From Nannochloropsis oceanica (Eukaryota > Sar > Eustigmatophyceae > Eustigmatales > Monodopsidaceae): a stretch of DNA of 64,000 nt. A program made the translations under genes and the position numbers. The stretch spans positions 124,001 to 188,000 of the forward strand of contig CP038129.1 in the NCBI GenBank assembly GCA_004519485.1, read 5' to 3'. Of the stretch, positions 51,074 through 62,274 are shown piece by piece. Numbering within the stretch: position 1 is the stretch's first letter; the number at the start of each line of letters is the position of its first letter. The notes under the pieces are model-generated. The model saw nothing but the letters and a program-made list of their open reading frames with translations, was not told where the DNA came from and did no database searches.

Positions 51074-52509
51074 TCACATGGGGATATCTTCCAAGGCCTC
51101 CACCATCCCTTCCTCCTCCCCGTATTGCTTCTGCCACCCTTCCCACCCTCCCTTCAAAACATAGACTTTGGGTCCCACGTCCTTACCTGGCAGGGAGGGA
51201 GGGAGGGAGGGAAGGGTCGTACAGTGGAACGATGAGTCATCAGGGACAAAGTAAGAGGACATAAAAGGAAGGAAGGAAGCAGAGAGAAGAGAGGAAAAGG
51301 AGATATTGCGGCAAGCCCCCCCCCCCTTCTCTCCCGGGGGAAAAAAGAAAGAGAGAAGGCGGAGAGGGGAAAAACACACGTACCAGCAGCTACAGCAGCA
51401 GCAGTGGCAGCCTGAAGGCGGGAGAGGAAACGTGCGGCAGATTGTGGACCGCGTTGATGGCTCTGTGAAGAGAGGGAGGGAAGGAGGGTGGGGCGAATGA
51501 ATGGAAGGAAGGATGGGGAGAGGGAGGGAGGGAGGGAGGGAGGGAGGGAGGGAGGAAAGGGCTTTTAATTCGTACCTTGCCACAGTGGAAGATGACCATC
51601 TCCTTGTCCTTGTAAATTGAAGGGAGGAGGGAAGGAGAGAAGGAGGGAAGAAGAGAGGGAGGGAGAGGTAACAAAAGATGTGAGACACCGAGGAAAGCGA
51701 CACCGAAATTTCTGTCTGTCATCATCCGTTGCCGCCCTTCCTTCCCTCCGTCCCTACCATTAGCTCCTCCACAAGCTTATCGACGCGGTCCATGTCCTTC
51801 AACCCTTCACTGGCCACGTTGAGGGCCCCAGGTAATTTGCCCTCTGAACAAGGAGGGAGGGAGGGAGGGAGGGAGGGAGGGTGGGGTTTTGTGGAGGGAA
51901 AGTCAGAGATTCTGGACTTGACCTTTCGAAAGGAGGGAAGAAAGGGAGAGAGGAAGGAAGGGAAGGAGGGAGGGAGGAGAAGTGAGCTACATAATGTAGG
52001 TATCGTAGGCCATCTTCCATTCAATCCCTCCCTCCCTTCCCTCTTCCCTCTCGCCCTCCCTCCCTCCCTTCCTCTTTACCGGAAAAATCCGAGCCTCGGA
52101 CATCCACAATTTGAACCTTCCGTTGGCTTGCGGCCTGGTCCCTTTGGGCTGTCGTGAGAGGGAGGGAGGGAGGGAGGGCGAGAGGGAAGAGGGGAGGGAG
52201 GGAGGGCGGGAAGGAAAGGATTGCGATTCAATTCACTGCAGCAGGAAAGGAAGAAAGGAAAGTGAAACCGAAGGGATGCATGGAGTGAAGTCTGGTTGGA
52301 CGAGCTTTGCTTGAACCAAAGCAATTAAGAAAGGACATACCCAGGATCAGATCCCGCACAGCGGCGGCCTCGAGAAACTCGGGCGTAGGGAAGGGAGATA
52401 TGGTGGTGCTGCTGGTACGGGCAGTTGGCGCAATGTTGCTCCCACTGCTGCTATTGCTGCTGCTCTCATTGTTGTCGGTAGTAGTGGTGACGGCCGCGGG
52501 GGTCGTCAT
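51074..52509 (-). CDS. Rhodanese-domain protein, paralogue of the neighbour
   Basis: Six exons keep phase (52509-52341, 52148-52080, 51843-51758, 51608-51576, 51462-51384, 51186-51074), giving 182 residues. Motifs run in the same order as in the gene at 48856: VQIVDVRGSDF, GKLPGALNVASE, DRVDKLVEEL, then H-C117-GKSHQ-R123 (CX5R, split by an intron) and VYVLKGGWEGWQ. The N-terminus (MTTPAAVTTTTDNNESSS) lacks a signal peptide, so a cytosolic or nuclear place is likelier than the plastid. No array insert interrupts the domain, and it has more introns than its neighbour. The start is the first ATG in the frame; an earlier exon is possible. Confidence 0.8.
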
Positions 52510-52856
52510 CTAATTTTCTTGTGAGCTACGCTGGAGGGGCAGAGAGCGAGATTGAACCTGCGGTTGGTTGATCGGTTGGGTAAGAGAAACATTAGGAGAG
52601 CCTGAATGAAGAGGGTTGGATGAACGAAATGGATGGATTCTACCACTGTAAAATTGTTACCATAGACAATACTTGTCGTTAAACCTTTCACGGATCGAGG
52701 CCTTCTGTCTATTTTCTTTCCCCCTTTGTGTCCCTATGCACTGGACAGCAACACACTTCCCTGTGCCTCCATGTGAGTTTTTGTGATAGGACGAAGCTTC
52801 GAGTCCTGACTTGATTTGATGTTGCCTTTGCGTGCATTCTCCAGGAGTTTATTTTA

Positions 52857-54460
52857 ATGCCGCAGTTCTCTGTCAACCTCCTCCCTCCCTTCCTTCAACC
52901 CCCTTCCCAACAACCACACAGCGGGAAGCAAGCAGCAACGCTTGTGTATGGTATGAAAAAAGTCGTCCGATCCATCACTTTTCCGATCGGCGCACCGATA
53001 TGTGGCAGTAACCCCAGCAGTAGCAACCGCAGTAGCAGCAACCGCAGCAGCAGCAACAGCTGCGAAAAGGAGGAGGAGCAGGAAGAGGAGGAGGACGATG
53101 ACCAGTGGCAGCGCCACCACCAAAAGAGATGCAAGACGAACGAAGCTTCTGCTGCAGCTGCTGATACTGCTGATAGAGGCGTTTGTCGTACTCCTCTTGC
53201 TGCTGGGTCAAAAGGAATAGAAGAAGCAGCAGAAGCAGCAGCAGCAGAAGCAGTAACAGCAGCAGCTACAACACCAACACCAAAAACCACCGCGTTGGGC
53301 GTAGCTCCCCTTTCCTCCTCCCCCCGCCCCATCACCATCCACCTACAAGAATGCCTCGATGGCGCTTTTGGCTTGTTCCTGTGGTCCGCCGCCAAGAAGT
53401 TGGCCTCTTTCCTCTTCAGGTTGTGGCAGCAGGAGCCTTTAATGTTCAAAGGCAAGCGTGTCATTGAGCTCGGGGCTGGGTACGTGCACTAGCACCATAA
53501 GAGGGGGGAGAGAAGGACAGAGGGGAGGGAGGGAGGGAGGGAGAGAGGGACGGAATGGGAGGGAAGGAAGGAAGGAGGGAGGGAGGGGTTCGTCTTTGGG
53601 GCTCGTCAAGGATAACGGCCATGGGACCAGAGATGGAAGCAGGGCCTATTTAATGCCCCTTTTTTCTACGCACTTGTATAGATTCTTACCCCTCCCTCCC
53701 TCCCTCCCTACCTCCCCCCCTCCCTCTTCTCTTCTGTTTCAGCACCGCGCTTCCAGGCTTGTTGTGCGCCCATCCCTTCTTCGGCACCTCTTATGTCCTC
53801 CTCACGGACAGGGAGGACTCCCCGTTAGTGCTGGAGAACGCCCGACAGTCGGTACTTTTGAATGGGCACTGCCTAACCGGGGAAGCAGGAGGGGGAGGAG
53901 GGGGAATAGGAGGGGGGAGAGGAGGAGTAGGAGGAGGAGGAGGAGGAGGGGGAATAGGAGGGGGAATAGGAGAGGGGAGAGGAGGAGGAGGAGGAGGAGG
54001 AGGAGGAGGAGGAGGAGAGGGAACGGTAGTGGCAGTAGAGGGATGGACATGGGGAGACCCAAGGAAATTCCTGGAGGGAGAAAGAAAAGGAGGATGGGAT
54101 ATCATCCTAGCTGCGGACTGCTGTTACCACGAGGCCGAAACGGAAGGGTTTCTCGCAACGGCTGCGTTTCTGTTGAGGGGCTATTCCAATTTCTCCTCTT
54201 CTTCTTCTTCCTCCTCCTCCTCACCTGTCCTTTACATGAGCTACCCGGACAGGGGGATGGAAGGCCTCCGTCCTCGTTTTCGTCGATGGGGCCTGACAGC
54301 CAAGGAGGTGGAGGGAGGGGGGGAGGACGAGGAGGAGAGCGAGGAGGAGGAGGGGGTGAGGGTTTATGTTCTGGAAGTGCGCTTGGCGAGGAATGCAAAA
54401 GAAGGGAAGGGCGAGAGGGAGGGTGGGAAGGAGGGCGGGAAGGAGGGAGGGACGGGATGA
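52857..54460 (+). CDS. METTL21/FAM86-like protein methyltransferase
   Basis: Two exons (52857-53479 and 53743-54460) give 446 residues. The Rossmann methyltransferase motifs are clear: FGLFLWSAAKKLASFL and then KRVIELGAGTALPGL (motif I, split by the intron), VLLTDRED (post I), VLENARQSVLLNG, and a WDIILAADCCYHE segment like the DxxY region of this group. These enzymes methylate lysines on chaperones, elongation factors or eEF2. The target is not visible. Two regions are odd: a Ser/Ala/Glu-rich N-terminus of about 150 residues encoded by triplet repeats, and a run of nearly 50 residues, almost all Gly, encoded by GGGGGA/GGA arrays between motif II and the WTWGD segment. The Lys/Glu/Gly-rich tail also comes from an array. 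Fewer than half of the residues look like core enzyme. Confidence 0.78.
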
Positions 54461-54968
54461 GCAGAGGGCGGGAGGGAGGCAGAAAAGGAAGAGGAAAGGA
54501 GGAAGAAGAAGAGGAGGAGGAGAAGAGATGCAAGAGAAGAAGGAGGAGACACAGGAGGAGGAGGCAAAGGCCGGTAGAATAAGAATTAAAAGTATTTAAA
54601 GTGTGCACAAGCTAATGAAAATCGGAAGAGATGTAAAAGATGTCTTGTGAACGATATTATTTTGCCATAAGAACATTAAAGAAATACCTTGAGAATAATG
54701 TAATTACAAAAAAACTTGTATGTTCCCCTCACTTACAATCCATCCATCGTTCGTCCTTGCTCTTCATTATTCGTGCCTTTATTCTTGATCCTTTGTCTGC
54801 TTCATGCTTTAAGCTCCCACACCTTAAGTCCCTCCCTCCCTCCCTCCCTCCCCGTTATCTCAAAGGTTCTCCCTCCCTCCTTCTATCCCTCCCTCCCTCA
54901 TTTCCCATTCCCTCATGAGTCTCGGCAAAAAGCATATATATATATATATATATATATAACCTCGCCCA
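54461..54968. other. Intergenic, convergent 3' ends
   Basis: About 500 bp between the methyltransferase and CysRS 3' ends. It includes TCCC arrays near 54830-54900 and an AT dinucleotide run at 54934-54958. Confidence 0.6.
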
Positions 54969-56080
54969 CTACCCCTTCCCCACAGCTTTCGCATATGCTT
55001 TCTTGTGCCCCTCCCATTCCTTCCCTAATTTCTTCAACACGCCCTTGGAGAGAGGATTGCCCTCCTTGTCGTGGGTCGGGAAGCCTTCGGGATCATACCC
55101 GGAAAATTTGTCTCCCTGCGTCCGTTGAAAGTAGACGGAAGGTGGGATTTGAGCCCTGTGGTGAGGAGGGAGGAAGGAGAGAGGGAGGGAGGGAGGGAGG
55201 GAGGGAGTGAAGGCCAGTGGTGAACGATTCTTACTAATGAGTGAGCTTTCTTTTATTTCGTTTCGACTGTCTAGCGCCATCCCGGCCCTCCCTCCCTCCC
55301 TCCCTCCCTTCCTACTGCAATCCCTGCTTCGTTACCTCGCCTCCTTCTCCGCTGCCTTTTTGGCAGCTTCAGCCTTGAGCTCTTGTTTCCTCTTCTCCTC
55401 CGTCTCCTTTTGGGCCTTCTCCTTCATCAGCACCGACGGGTCCACGAGCTTCCAAATCGAGCCCTGGCGGAGGGAGATAGGGAGGGATTAAAGAGAAGGG
55501 AGGGAGGGGAGGAAGAGAGTGAGTGAGGGTAAGTGCATGGAGGTGTCGAGGAGAGGAAGTGCATGGAGGTGTCGAGGAGAGGAAGTGCATAGAGGTGTCG
55601 TTGAATGCCTTTTTGTTGGGTACCCTCCCTCCCTCCCTCCCTCCCTCCCTCCCTACCCCATCCTTGTCCTCTAGCCGGACGCCCAAGGGAGGGAGCAGAG
55701 AGTCACGGAGGCTATCACACAGCTCGAGCACCTTACTGCGAGTGGAGGGAGGGAGGGAGGGAGGGAGAAATGGATGGATGGAAAGTATGAGCAAATGCGT
55801 CTGTCCAAATGTGACGCTTCCCTCCCCCCTCCCCTTCCTTCCTCCCTCCCTCCCCCTCACCCGGCATCCTTCTCGATCGCCGCTGCCCTCAGGGCATCCC
55901 TAAAGGAAGCCACCACATCCAACACCGGCGCCATCACTTCCTCCCTCCCTCCCTCCCCTCCTCCTCCTTCCCCTATCCCTCCTCTCAGGGGGGACGAGAA
56001 ACCGAGTTCTCCCTCACTACCAGAAGCCAATCCCAAGCACTTAAAGACCCAGGTGGTGTACTCCGCGACAGCGCTGAGGA
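54969..56080 (-). CDS. Cysteinyl-tRNA synthetase, C-terminal part (cut by gap)
   Basis: Four exons (56080-55861 partial, 55735-55657, 55463-55336, 55155-54969) read to a stop. The 5' part lies in or beyond the N gap. The sequence follows the eukaryotic CysRS C-terminus: VLDVVASFRDALRAAA, then KVLELCDSLRDSLLPPLGVR and LEDKDG, a Lys/Glu-rich helix, and SVYFQRTQGDKFSGYDPEGF then PTHDKEGNPLSKGVLKKLGK. The catalytic domain (HIGH, KMSKS, zinc site) is not in this window's sequence. A GGGA array encodes [11 protein letters not shown] in the first exon. The Rh transporter on the other side of the gap is a different gene and must not be joined to it. Confidence 0.8.
55531..55602 (+). repeat. 26-bp minisatellite, about 2.8 units
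   Basis: AAGTGCATGGAGGTGTCGAG then GAGAGG is repeated head to tail in the CysRS intron 55464-55656. Confidence 0.85.
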
Positions 56081-56180
56081 NNNNNNNNNNNNNNNNNNNN
56101 NNNNNNNNNNNNNNNNNNNNNNNNNNNNNNNNNNNNNNNNNNNNNNNNNNNNNNNNNNNNNNNNNNNNNNNNNNNNNNNN
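56081..56180. other. Assembly gap (100 N)
   Basis: Exactly 100 N, a conventional filler for a gap of unknown length. It separates the 5' part of the Rh gene from the 3' part of the CysRS gene. Confidence 0.98.
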
Positions 56181-56213
56181 GGGAGGGAGGGAGGGAGGAG
56201 GGCCAACGCACAC

Positions 56214-57402
56214 ACCAAACGTGTGGATGACGATGGAACCTCCTGCATCCTCCGCTTGAAGGACCTCGCTGATAACGGCTTCAGAGGCCCGCATAGAAAA
56301 TTATTTCGAGGAAACATAGGACCAGGAGCTGGGTGGGTGAGACCTGGAGGGAGGGAGGGAGGAAGGGAGGGAGGTGGGGAGGGAGGGAGGGAAGGAGGGA
56401 GGGAGGGAGGGAGGTGGGGAGGGAGGGAGGGAGGGAGGGAGGGAGGGAGGGAGGGAGGGAGGGAGGGCATACCTTTCCAATCAAGGCGCCGAAAGATATG
56501 AGGACGGCGGCAACGCCAAAATCACCCTGAAAGAGCATGGTCACATCTAGAGTGGGCCCTCGCAACCCCCCCCCACCGATGAGGCCGTGCATGAATGAAT
56601 AGAGGATGATGCACCATTGGAGACCTGGGTAGGGAGGGAGGAGAGGGAGAGAGGGAGGGAAATGATGTGTTGGGAAGGATATGGGAGGGAATATACTGTG
56701 GGTGTCCAAATGGTAGGCTTGAGGAGGTGGATACGATGGGGAGGGAGGGAGGGAAGGGGAAAGAGGAGGGAAGGAGGAAGGGAGGGAGGGACAGACAGCT
56801 TGAGAGGAATCGGACACGATGGAAAAGAATCCGAGGCATTCAATGCAAAGAAATGTCGAGATTGTAAAGTGAGAGGGCGGGAAGGCGGGAAGGAGGGCGT
56901 ACCGAGGCAGGTCATGAGAAAAGTATAGCCGCTGGCCGAGTAGCCGTGTCGATGCAGGAAGGTCATGAGGTTCCCAAAGCCAAAAAGCATCATCGCGTGG
57001 ACCCCCAGCCAGGACTGGTATAGCGTCGTGGGGGTGTAATTGGAAGGATGTTTATCCGAGGCCGTGCCGTCGGCATCTGCAGAAGGGAGGAGGAGGGAGG
57101 GAGGGAGGGAGGGAGGGAGGGAGGGAGGGAGGGAGGGAGGGAGGCACGGGGAAGGTTATTAGAGATGTGGCGACCAAAAAGGACTCGTTATAAAGTGGAA
57201 TGTAAAAAATAAGTCAACTGTAATTGTTGCTGTCTACGCTGGCGACTAGGAATGAAGGGAAAGAGGGAGGGAGGGAGGGAGGGAGGGAGGGCTTACCCGG
57301 GGCGTAGGAGCCGTAAAGCACCCAAATGATAAGGATGAAGGCTTGCATGAGGAATAGGGTCAAGGGGAAGGCCAGGCCGGTCTTTCCATGGTTATCATCC
57401 AT
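56214..57402 (-). CDS. Rh-type ammonium transporter, N-terminal part (cut by gap)
   Basis: Four exons are visible: 57402-57297, 57076-56903, 56624-56473 and 56343-56214. The protein starts MDDNHGKTGLAF with a membrane span (LTLFLMQAFILIIWVLYGSY) and continues with Rh signatures: VHAMMLFGFGNLMTFLHRHG, then a span ending TCLGLQWCII, GDFGVAAVLISFGALIGK, SPTQLLVLCFLEIIFY and GGSIVIHTFG, whose His is the first of the twin pore histidines. Rh proteins conduct NH3/NH4+. About half the protein is present; the rest lies beyond the gap. In the last exon the frame slips by one base after IIFYA (near 56296), next to a G run; this close to the gap, a sequencing error is the simplest cause. The last exon may end at a weak GTGTGC donor. 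Confidence 0.82.
56690..56748 (+). repeat. Introner-like core, copy 13
   Basis: This copy lies in the Rh intron 56625-56902. GTCCAAATGGTAGGCTTGAG is followed by GAGGTGGATACGATGGGGAG. GGGA arrays flank it. Confidence 0.65.
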
Positions 57403-58474
57403 CGTTTTCGCTTGAAGTGACAGTGCTTGTGATTTTTCCTATCGTGGGTTCGACTTACTCCCAGCTGGCAGCCTTTACGGGGTAAGTCTGCTTGGGGGGG
57501 GGGGAAGTCGAAATGCGTGAGCAACCAGAGTGGGAGTATGGGTGGTCTAAAATCGAGATTAATCGATGAAAGATGTGGCAGGGACGCGTTAAGGCAAGGC
57601 AAGTGAAAACTGGGATAGGCGCTAGCTATATAGGAGGTTTGTTGCAAGCATGCAAAGCGGAACAAGCGGGAGCGCATGGCCCTTATTATTTTCCGGTGCA
57701 CTTGCCCCACAAAATTTGCTTTTGCCTTGCTCAATGAAAGCAGTTGTTCAAAATTCCTCCCGTTAGGTCTGTCAAGTGTGTAGGGACATTACAGTAGAGT
57801 GCTTAGGGTGAAAACAATGGAGGCAGCAAAGCAGTAGGAGGTTCTTTTTATTGCCGCCGCTGTGGCCGTCGTGTTTTCAACAAAACATTCCCCTCCGAAA
57901 CCATTCACAGCTTTCCCCACCTGACATGTCAGTGGTCATACATATACCCCTCACAAATCGATCTAACCATACGTATTTCGATACCTTGGATGGTCCATGT
58001 TGACCCTAATGATTAGACTCAACTGCAGCCTTCGTCGGTGTGTGTGTGTTTCGCGCACTCAAGACGCGGCTGTCGGCGAGTGGATGCTGGCATGGACGCA
58101 GGCGCATGAGGCTCTGTGTGGGTGTGTGGGTGGGTGGGTGGGTGGATGAATGGGTGTCCGTAATGCTAGACCAATCTAGCCAGTCTTGACTTTTTATTTG
58201 GGGCCACTGAGGTGTGTAGGTGTGGATGATTGGTCCGGGTGGCGGGCGAGCAAGCAATGCCGTTCCTCTCCTCTCCTCCTGATCATCATCCCCTTTCCCC
58301 CCTCCTCTTCCTCCACACCAACGCACAGCCGCAGCAGCCAGCCACTGCAGAGAAGCGGCAGCACAAACACAGACTTTAAGGGCAATAGGAAAGGACGACG
58401 CAGCCCCACCATCACCTTTACGCGTTATTGGCCCACACCAGTCCACCCCCACATCTACATCCACACTACGCAAG
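57403..58474. other. Intergenic between divergent Rh and mL59-like genes
   Basis: About 1.1 kb that should hold two promoters. A GTGGGTGG run lies near 58115-58150. No gene supported; open frames here lack protein-like features. Confidence 0.4.
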
Positions 58475-59344
58475 ATGAGTCGTCGCCTGCTCAAACACGG
58501 CGCCGAGGCATTCAAACCACATTTTGTCGATGGACGCTGGCAGCGGCCCCTCATTTCTAAGCGCGTGGTACGTCTCCTCTCCATTCTCGCCCACTTTCCC
58601 TCACTCCCTCCTTCGGAAGGGATCTATCCATGTCTGTGCAGCCCTTTTGAGCCCCCCTCTCCATCTTATTCTTTCATCCTTCCTCTCTCCCATCTTCTCT
58701 GCCTCTTTCCATGTCAAGCATCCTAGTTCCAAGTCCAAATGGCGTCCTCTCTCTTTTTTCTGTGACAAGCATTCCTTGATCTCTCCCTCCCTCTCTCCCT
58801 CTCCTCTCCCAACTCACCCATCCCCAATTATCACTTTCCCTCACAGGCAGCACGCCTGAGGAAAGAAGCTCTGGCCAATGGGACCTATGGAAGTCTTCAA
58901 GATACCGCCTCAACTGCCGGCAGTGTCAGCAGCAGCAGCAGCAGGGATGGAGGGCGGGAGGGAGGGAGGGTAGGAGGCTGGGATCCGGCTTGGGACCGAG
59001 TGGAGGCGCCACGGGTGTTAAGGCCAGCAAAACTGCACAAACGAGAGAGAACTAGAGAAGAGAGGTACGGGAGAGAGAGTTAAGGGGAGGGTGTTGTTGA
59101 ATACTGAAGGATACAACTAGTCAGGCGCCTCAAGTCATGTTAGTGAACCTCTCATCCACCCTCCCTTCCCTTTCTTTTTCTCTTCCTCCTTCTCTTCCTC
59201 AGGTTTCAAAAGATTGAGACGGCCATGGCAGGAATGGATGCGAAGGTGGCCCAGCACAAAGAGAGCTTGAAGTCCCTCAAGCCGAAAGTGGGAATCGAGT
59301 CATTGTATAAGAAGATTGTGACAGAAGCACAGAAACGACGATAG
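58475..59344 (+). CDS. Mitochondrial large-subunit ribosomal protein mL59-like
   Basis: Three exons (58475-58567, 58847-59064, 59203-59344) give 150 residues. The order of motifs fits mL59 (the yeast MRPL25 family): WQRPLISKRVAARLRKEAL, NGTYGS, WDPAWD, then AKLHKRERTREERFQKIETA and a C-terminal helix ending in basic residues (KKIVTEAQKRR). The N-terminus is basic (MSRRLLKHGAEAFK), consistent with a mitochondrial presequence. Between the Gly-Thr-Tyr and Trp-Asp-Pro segments there is a poly-Ser run and [12 protein letters not shown] encoded by a GGGA array, so even a small ribosomal protein carries an array insert. The family call is by motif memory and could be a relative. Confidence 0.6.
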
Positions 59345-59704
59345 GAGACGAAGAGCAAAGGAGGGGGAAATGGAATTTGTGAGACAAAAAGGAAATATGC
59401 TCGAATCGTTAGTTGGTTGGTTCTTCCCCCCTTTTGCTTTGAAAATAGTTCGAAGGTGCTAAGGCCGGAGGAGGAAAGAGAGCTCATACCAGCAGCCTCC
59501 TATTGCTGTCGCCCCACGTGCACATGTCTTTCTTTTGCATCGATCTTTTGTAATTGTATCAACACTCCTCTTTCTGATCCAACGACATCCAAACCACGGC
59601 ACCACCTGCGTATTCTTTCCCTATCCTCTTCCCTCACCCTCCCTCCCTACTTCCATTACTGTAAGTCTGTGAGACACCCACTTTCGAACAAGGGCATTAC
59701 TCTT
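59345..59704. other. Spacer, convergent 3' ends
   Basis: A 360-bp spacer between the mL59-like and GPCR-like stop codons. I see nothing in it. Confidence 0.6.
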
Positions 59705-62274
59705 TTATGAGGAAGGTGCCACCCTTGCACTTCCCTTACCCTCCTTTCCCGTTCCCGCTGCTCCTCCTCCATTCTCCACCGCACACCGCCCCAAAATGTC
59801 CGTCAATCCTTTGACTTCGTCCACGCATTCGGACCACTCCGACGACACAAGCGCATACCCCTGCTCTTGCCTGTCTTTCACTTTTTTCATCGCAACAAAC
59901 GTGTCTTGCATTTTACTAAAGACGGAAGTAGGAATATGGCTCTTGACCAGGATGATGGTGGGAGTACTTCCACTGTCTTTTCCACCCGAGACGTTGCCGC
60001 TCGTCTTAGCGCTGCCGGCCATAGTCTTGCCTCCCGCGGTAGTTTTGTTTTCCTATGGTGGGTGGGCGAGAGGGTAGGGGAGGAAGTAGGGAAGTAGCGT
60101 TATGAAGTATGGAAAGTGCAAGAAGGTGAGTGTATGTGATTTCCTGCCTTAGCCGTGGTATTATAACATTGTGCTAAACGTATGGGGGGAGAAGGAAGAT
60201 GGAGTAGCGGGTTAGAAACACGCACCTGTAACGACATTTCGACACCCGAGCGAATCAGCAACAGCTTAGGCAAATTTATCGCGCCGATTGTCCCTGCTGC
60301 CGCGAGACACACACCCAACACCCTCAAAATATAAGCTGTCTGAGGGCTCGATGCAACAGCGAAAGTCGCAGGTACGATAATGACAGCAAGAATGGAGCAG
60401 GTGTAAATAGCAAAAAGGATGTAGGTGCCCTGAGTGTGTAAGTTATGGAGGAAGGTTTGGAAGGAAAAAGGGAACGCGTGTCACGAATATTCTCTGGGGC
60501 GTTTATCTTAAGAATAGGTGTCGTACGCGTTTAAGAACACGGTCGTCTTTTCACGGCGGGTGCCAATGGGATAGGGTAAGACATCGAGAGACAATGGCAC
60601 CGCTTACCTCATTGAAAAGAGTTGTGAGTGCAGCCGATTTCTGGGCTACGTAACAGCCAAGAATAAGTATTAAAGCGCCGTAAACTAGGTGGAGGGCGTC
60701 AAAAATGCGTTTGTAGAAGGGGTTTGAGGCACAGGTATTGACGAAGGTAAACTCGTTGAGCACCGTCTTCTCCGACAAAGTGGGAGGGGCCAAGAGGAAG
60801 TAAAGGCCGTGGATGGCGATTTCAGGAAGAGTGAGAAGAAAGGCGACGAAGAAGACGGCAGATTGCCTAATTTTAATTGCCTTGAGCTGCTTGTTGTTGA
60901 GTAAGCGGTGGATCCGCCAGGTCTTGCCGAAGAGGAGCCCGAAGAGAAAGTTGAGCGGAATTATTTGTAGCCAAGGACGGAGAAGGCACGATGGCGTAGA
61001 GGGAACGGCGGCAAGAGGAAGGCTCCCTACAGCAACGATGCTAGAGAGTGTCATGGCTATCGGGAGAAGAAGATGAGCAACTCATTCGTTGCGATGCCGT
61101 ACATGCGCCCCTAAAGCAGCTCCACCCTGAATATCCCTTTATTCTTGTCTACCTCCTTCCATTCTTTCTTACCTTGCAAAATATCTCCTTGAGAGAAACG
61201 AATGATCTTGTGCTTTCGATAATAAAGCAACGCTGCCACATTGAAAAGGAGAAAAGCCAGTGTCAAGGCTACTATAGCGCCCATGGCGTAGGTAATGGCG
61301 GGGGCAATAGTCAGGAAGTGTTTCGGGGGAAGGACCTCCCTAGTGGTGGGAGAAACGAGGAAGGGACGGAATTATAAAATTAAATGAGGACGTGTTGCTG
61401 ACAGCAACCGACGCTGTGGTAGACTCATGTGATTTCAAGCCTCTTTTTTTCAATATCTCCCTTCACCTCTCCATCTTCATCTGTATTTCTCACCTCGTCA
61501 CAGCCTGAGCCACCGACCACTTGATGACGTCGTTATTTTTCCGAGTTTCAAGCCAAATATGGGCAATAATTGTATAGGTACCGGGATCGAGCCGTACGAC
61601 ATTGGGAATCAGGGCTGTTGACCAGCCTGGCTTAGAAGGGATCGGCGTCAAGTTCAGGCGCTGACGGAATAAGTTTGGAATAGAAGAAGAGACTGGAGTA
61701 AAATAAAAGTTCTACACACAGATGCACAATGGTGGAAAAAGGAAAGACAGGAGAAAAAGAAATACATAATAAATACCTTTTCCGGACTATGTGTAGAGAG
61801 ACCAGGAGTGTTGCTAATGAAGGGGCTGCAGAAACCGACGGTGGCCACGCAGGAGTGCACGTTGGCATGGTAAATTTCATGAGCCAGTCCGGTCGTCGCG
61901 CTCGTCAAACTAACAAGACCCAGTGCTTGTCCATTAATAGTTGCCCGAAAGTGGCTCATGTAGTCTCGCATGGAGAACAGCGGATTGGGAGGAGGGTCGC
62001 TAAAAGTCAGGATGAGCTCGGCGGGGCAGGCCGGGGCGCGAGACATGACGCCGTTTACAACTTTCCAGCAAATGGGTGCGGGCCCACCGATGTCATAGCT
62101 GTGAGATCGGTTGTAATCCACGGTAATGGCCACATCCTCATCGGTGTCGGTGGCTTGCATTTGACGGTGACTGATTGCGGACGTTGAAAATGCGGTCAGC
62201 AGAAGGAGAAGAGTCGCCAGCAAGTGCGGGCATGCCATGCGCAGGTATAAGTTATGAGATGATAAGAAACACAT
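59705..62274 (-). CDS. Class C GPCR-like seven-span receptor
   Basis: Six exons keep phase (62274-61777, 61660-61494, 61339-61173, 61056-60608, 60429-60226, 60052-59705), giving 610 residues; an ATG at 62238 would give 598. A signal peptide (LLATLLLLLTAFSTSA) leads into a lumenal domain of about 200 residues with several Cys. Then come seven predicted spans at about 231-257, 279-299, 301-320, 343-366, 396-415, 429-452 and 455-480. Class C features are a Cys before span 3 (C301), LFGKTWRIHRL after it, and LTTLFNEGTYILFAIYT at span 6, like the FNE(A/S)K...Y of metabotropic glutamate and GABA-B receptors. The lumenal part is too short for a full Venus-flytrap domain, so the ligand mode is unknown. 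The tail of about 115 residues is Gly/Ser/Lys-rich and ends in an array-like Gly run. Confidence 0.72.

Noticed and set aside
54969-57402. A fused Rh-CysRS gene
   Set aside because: The join passes through 100 N, and the two halves belong to unrelated complete families, each missing one end.
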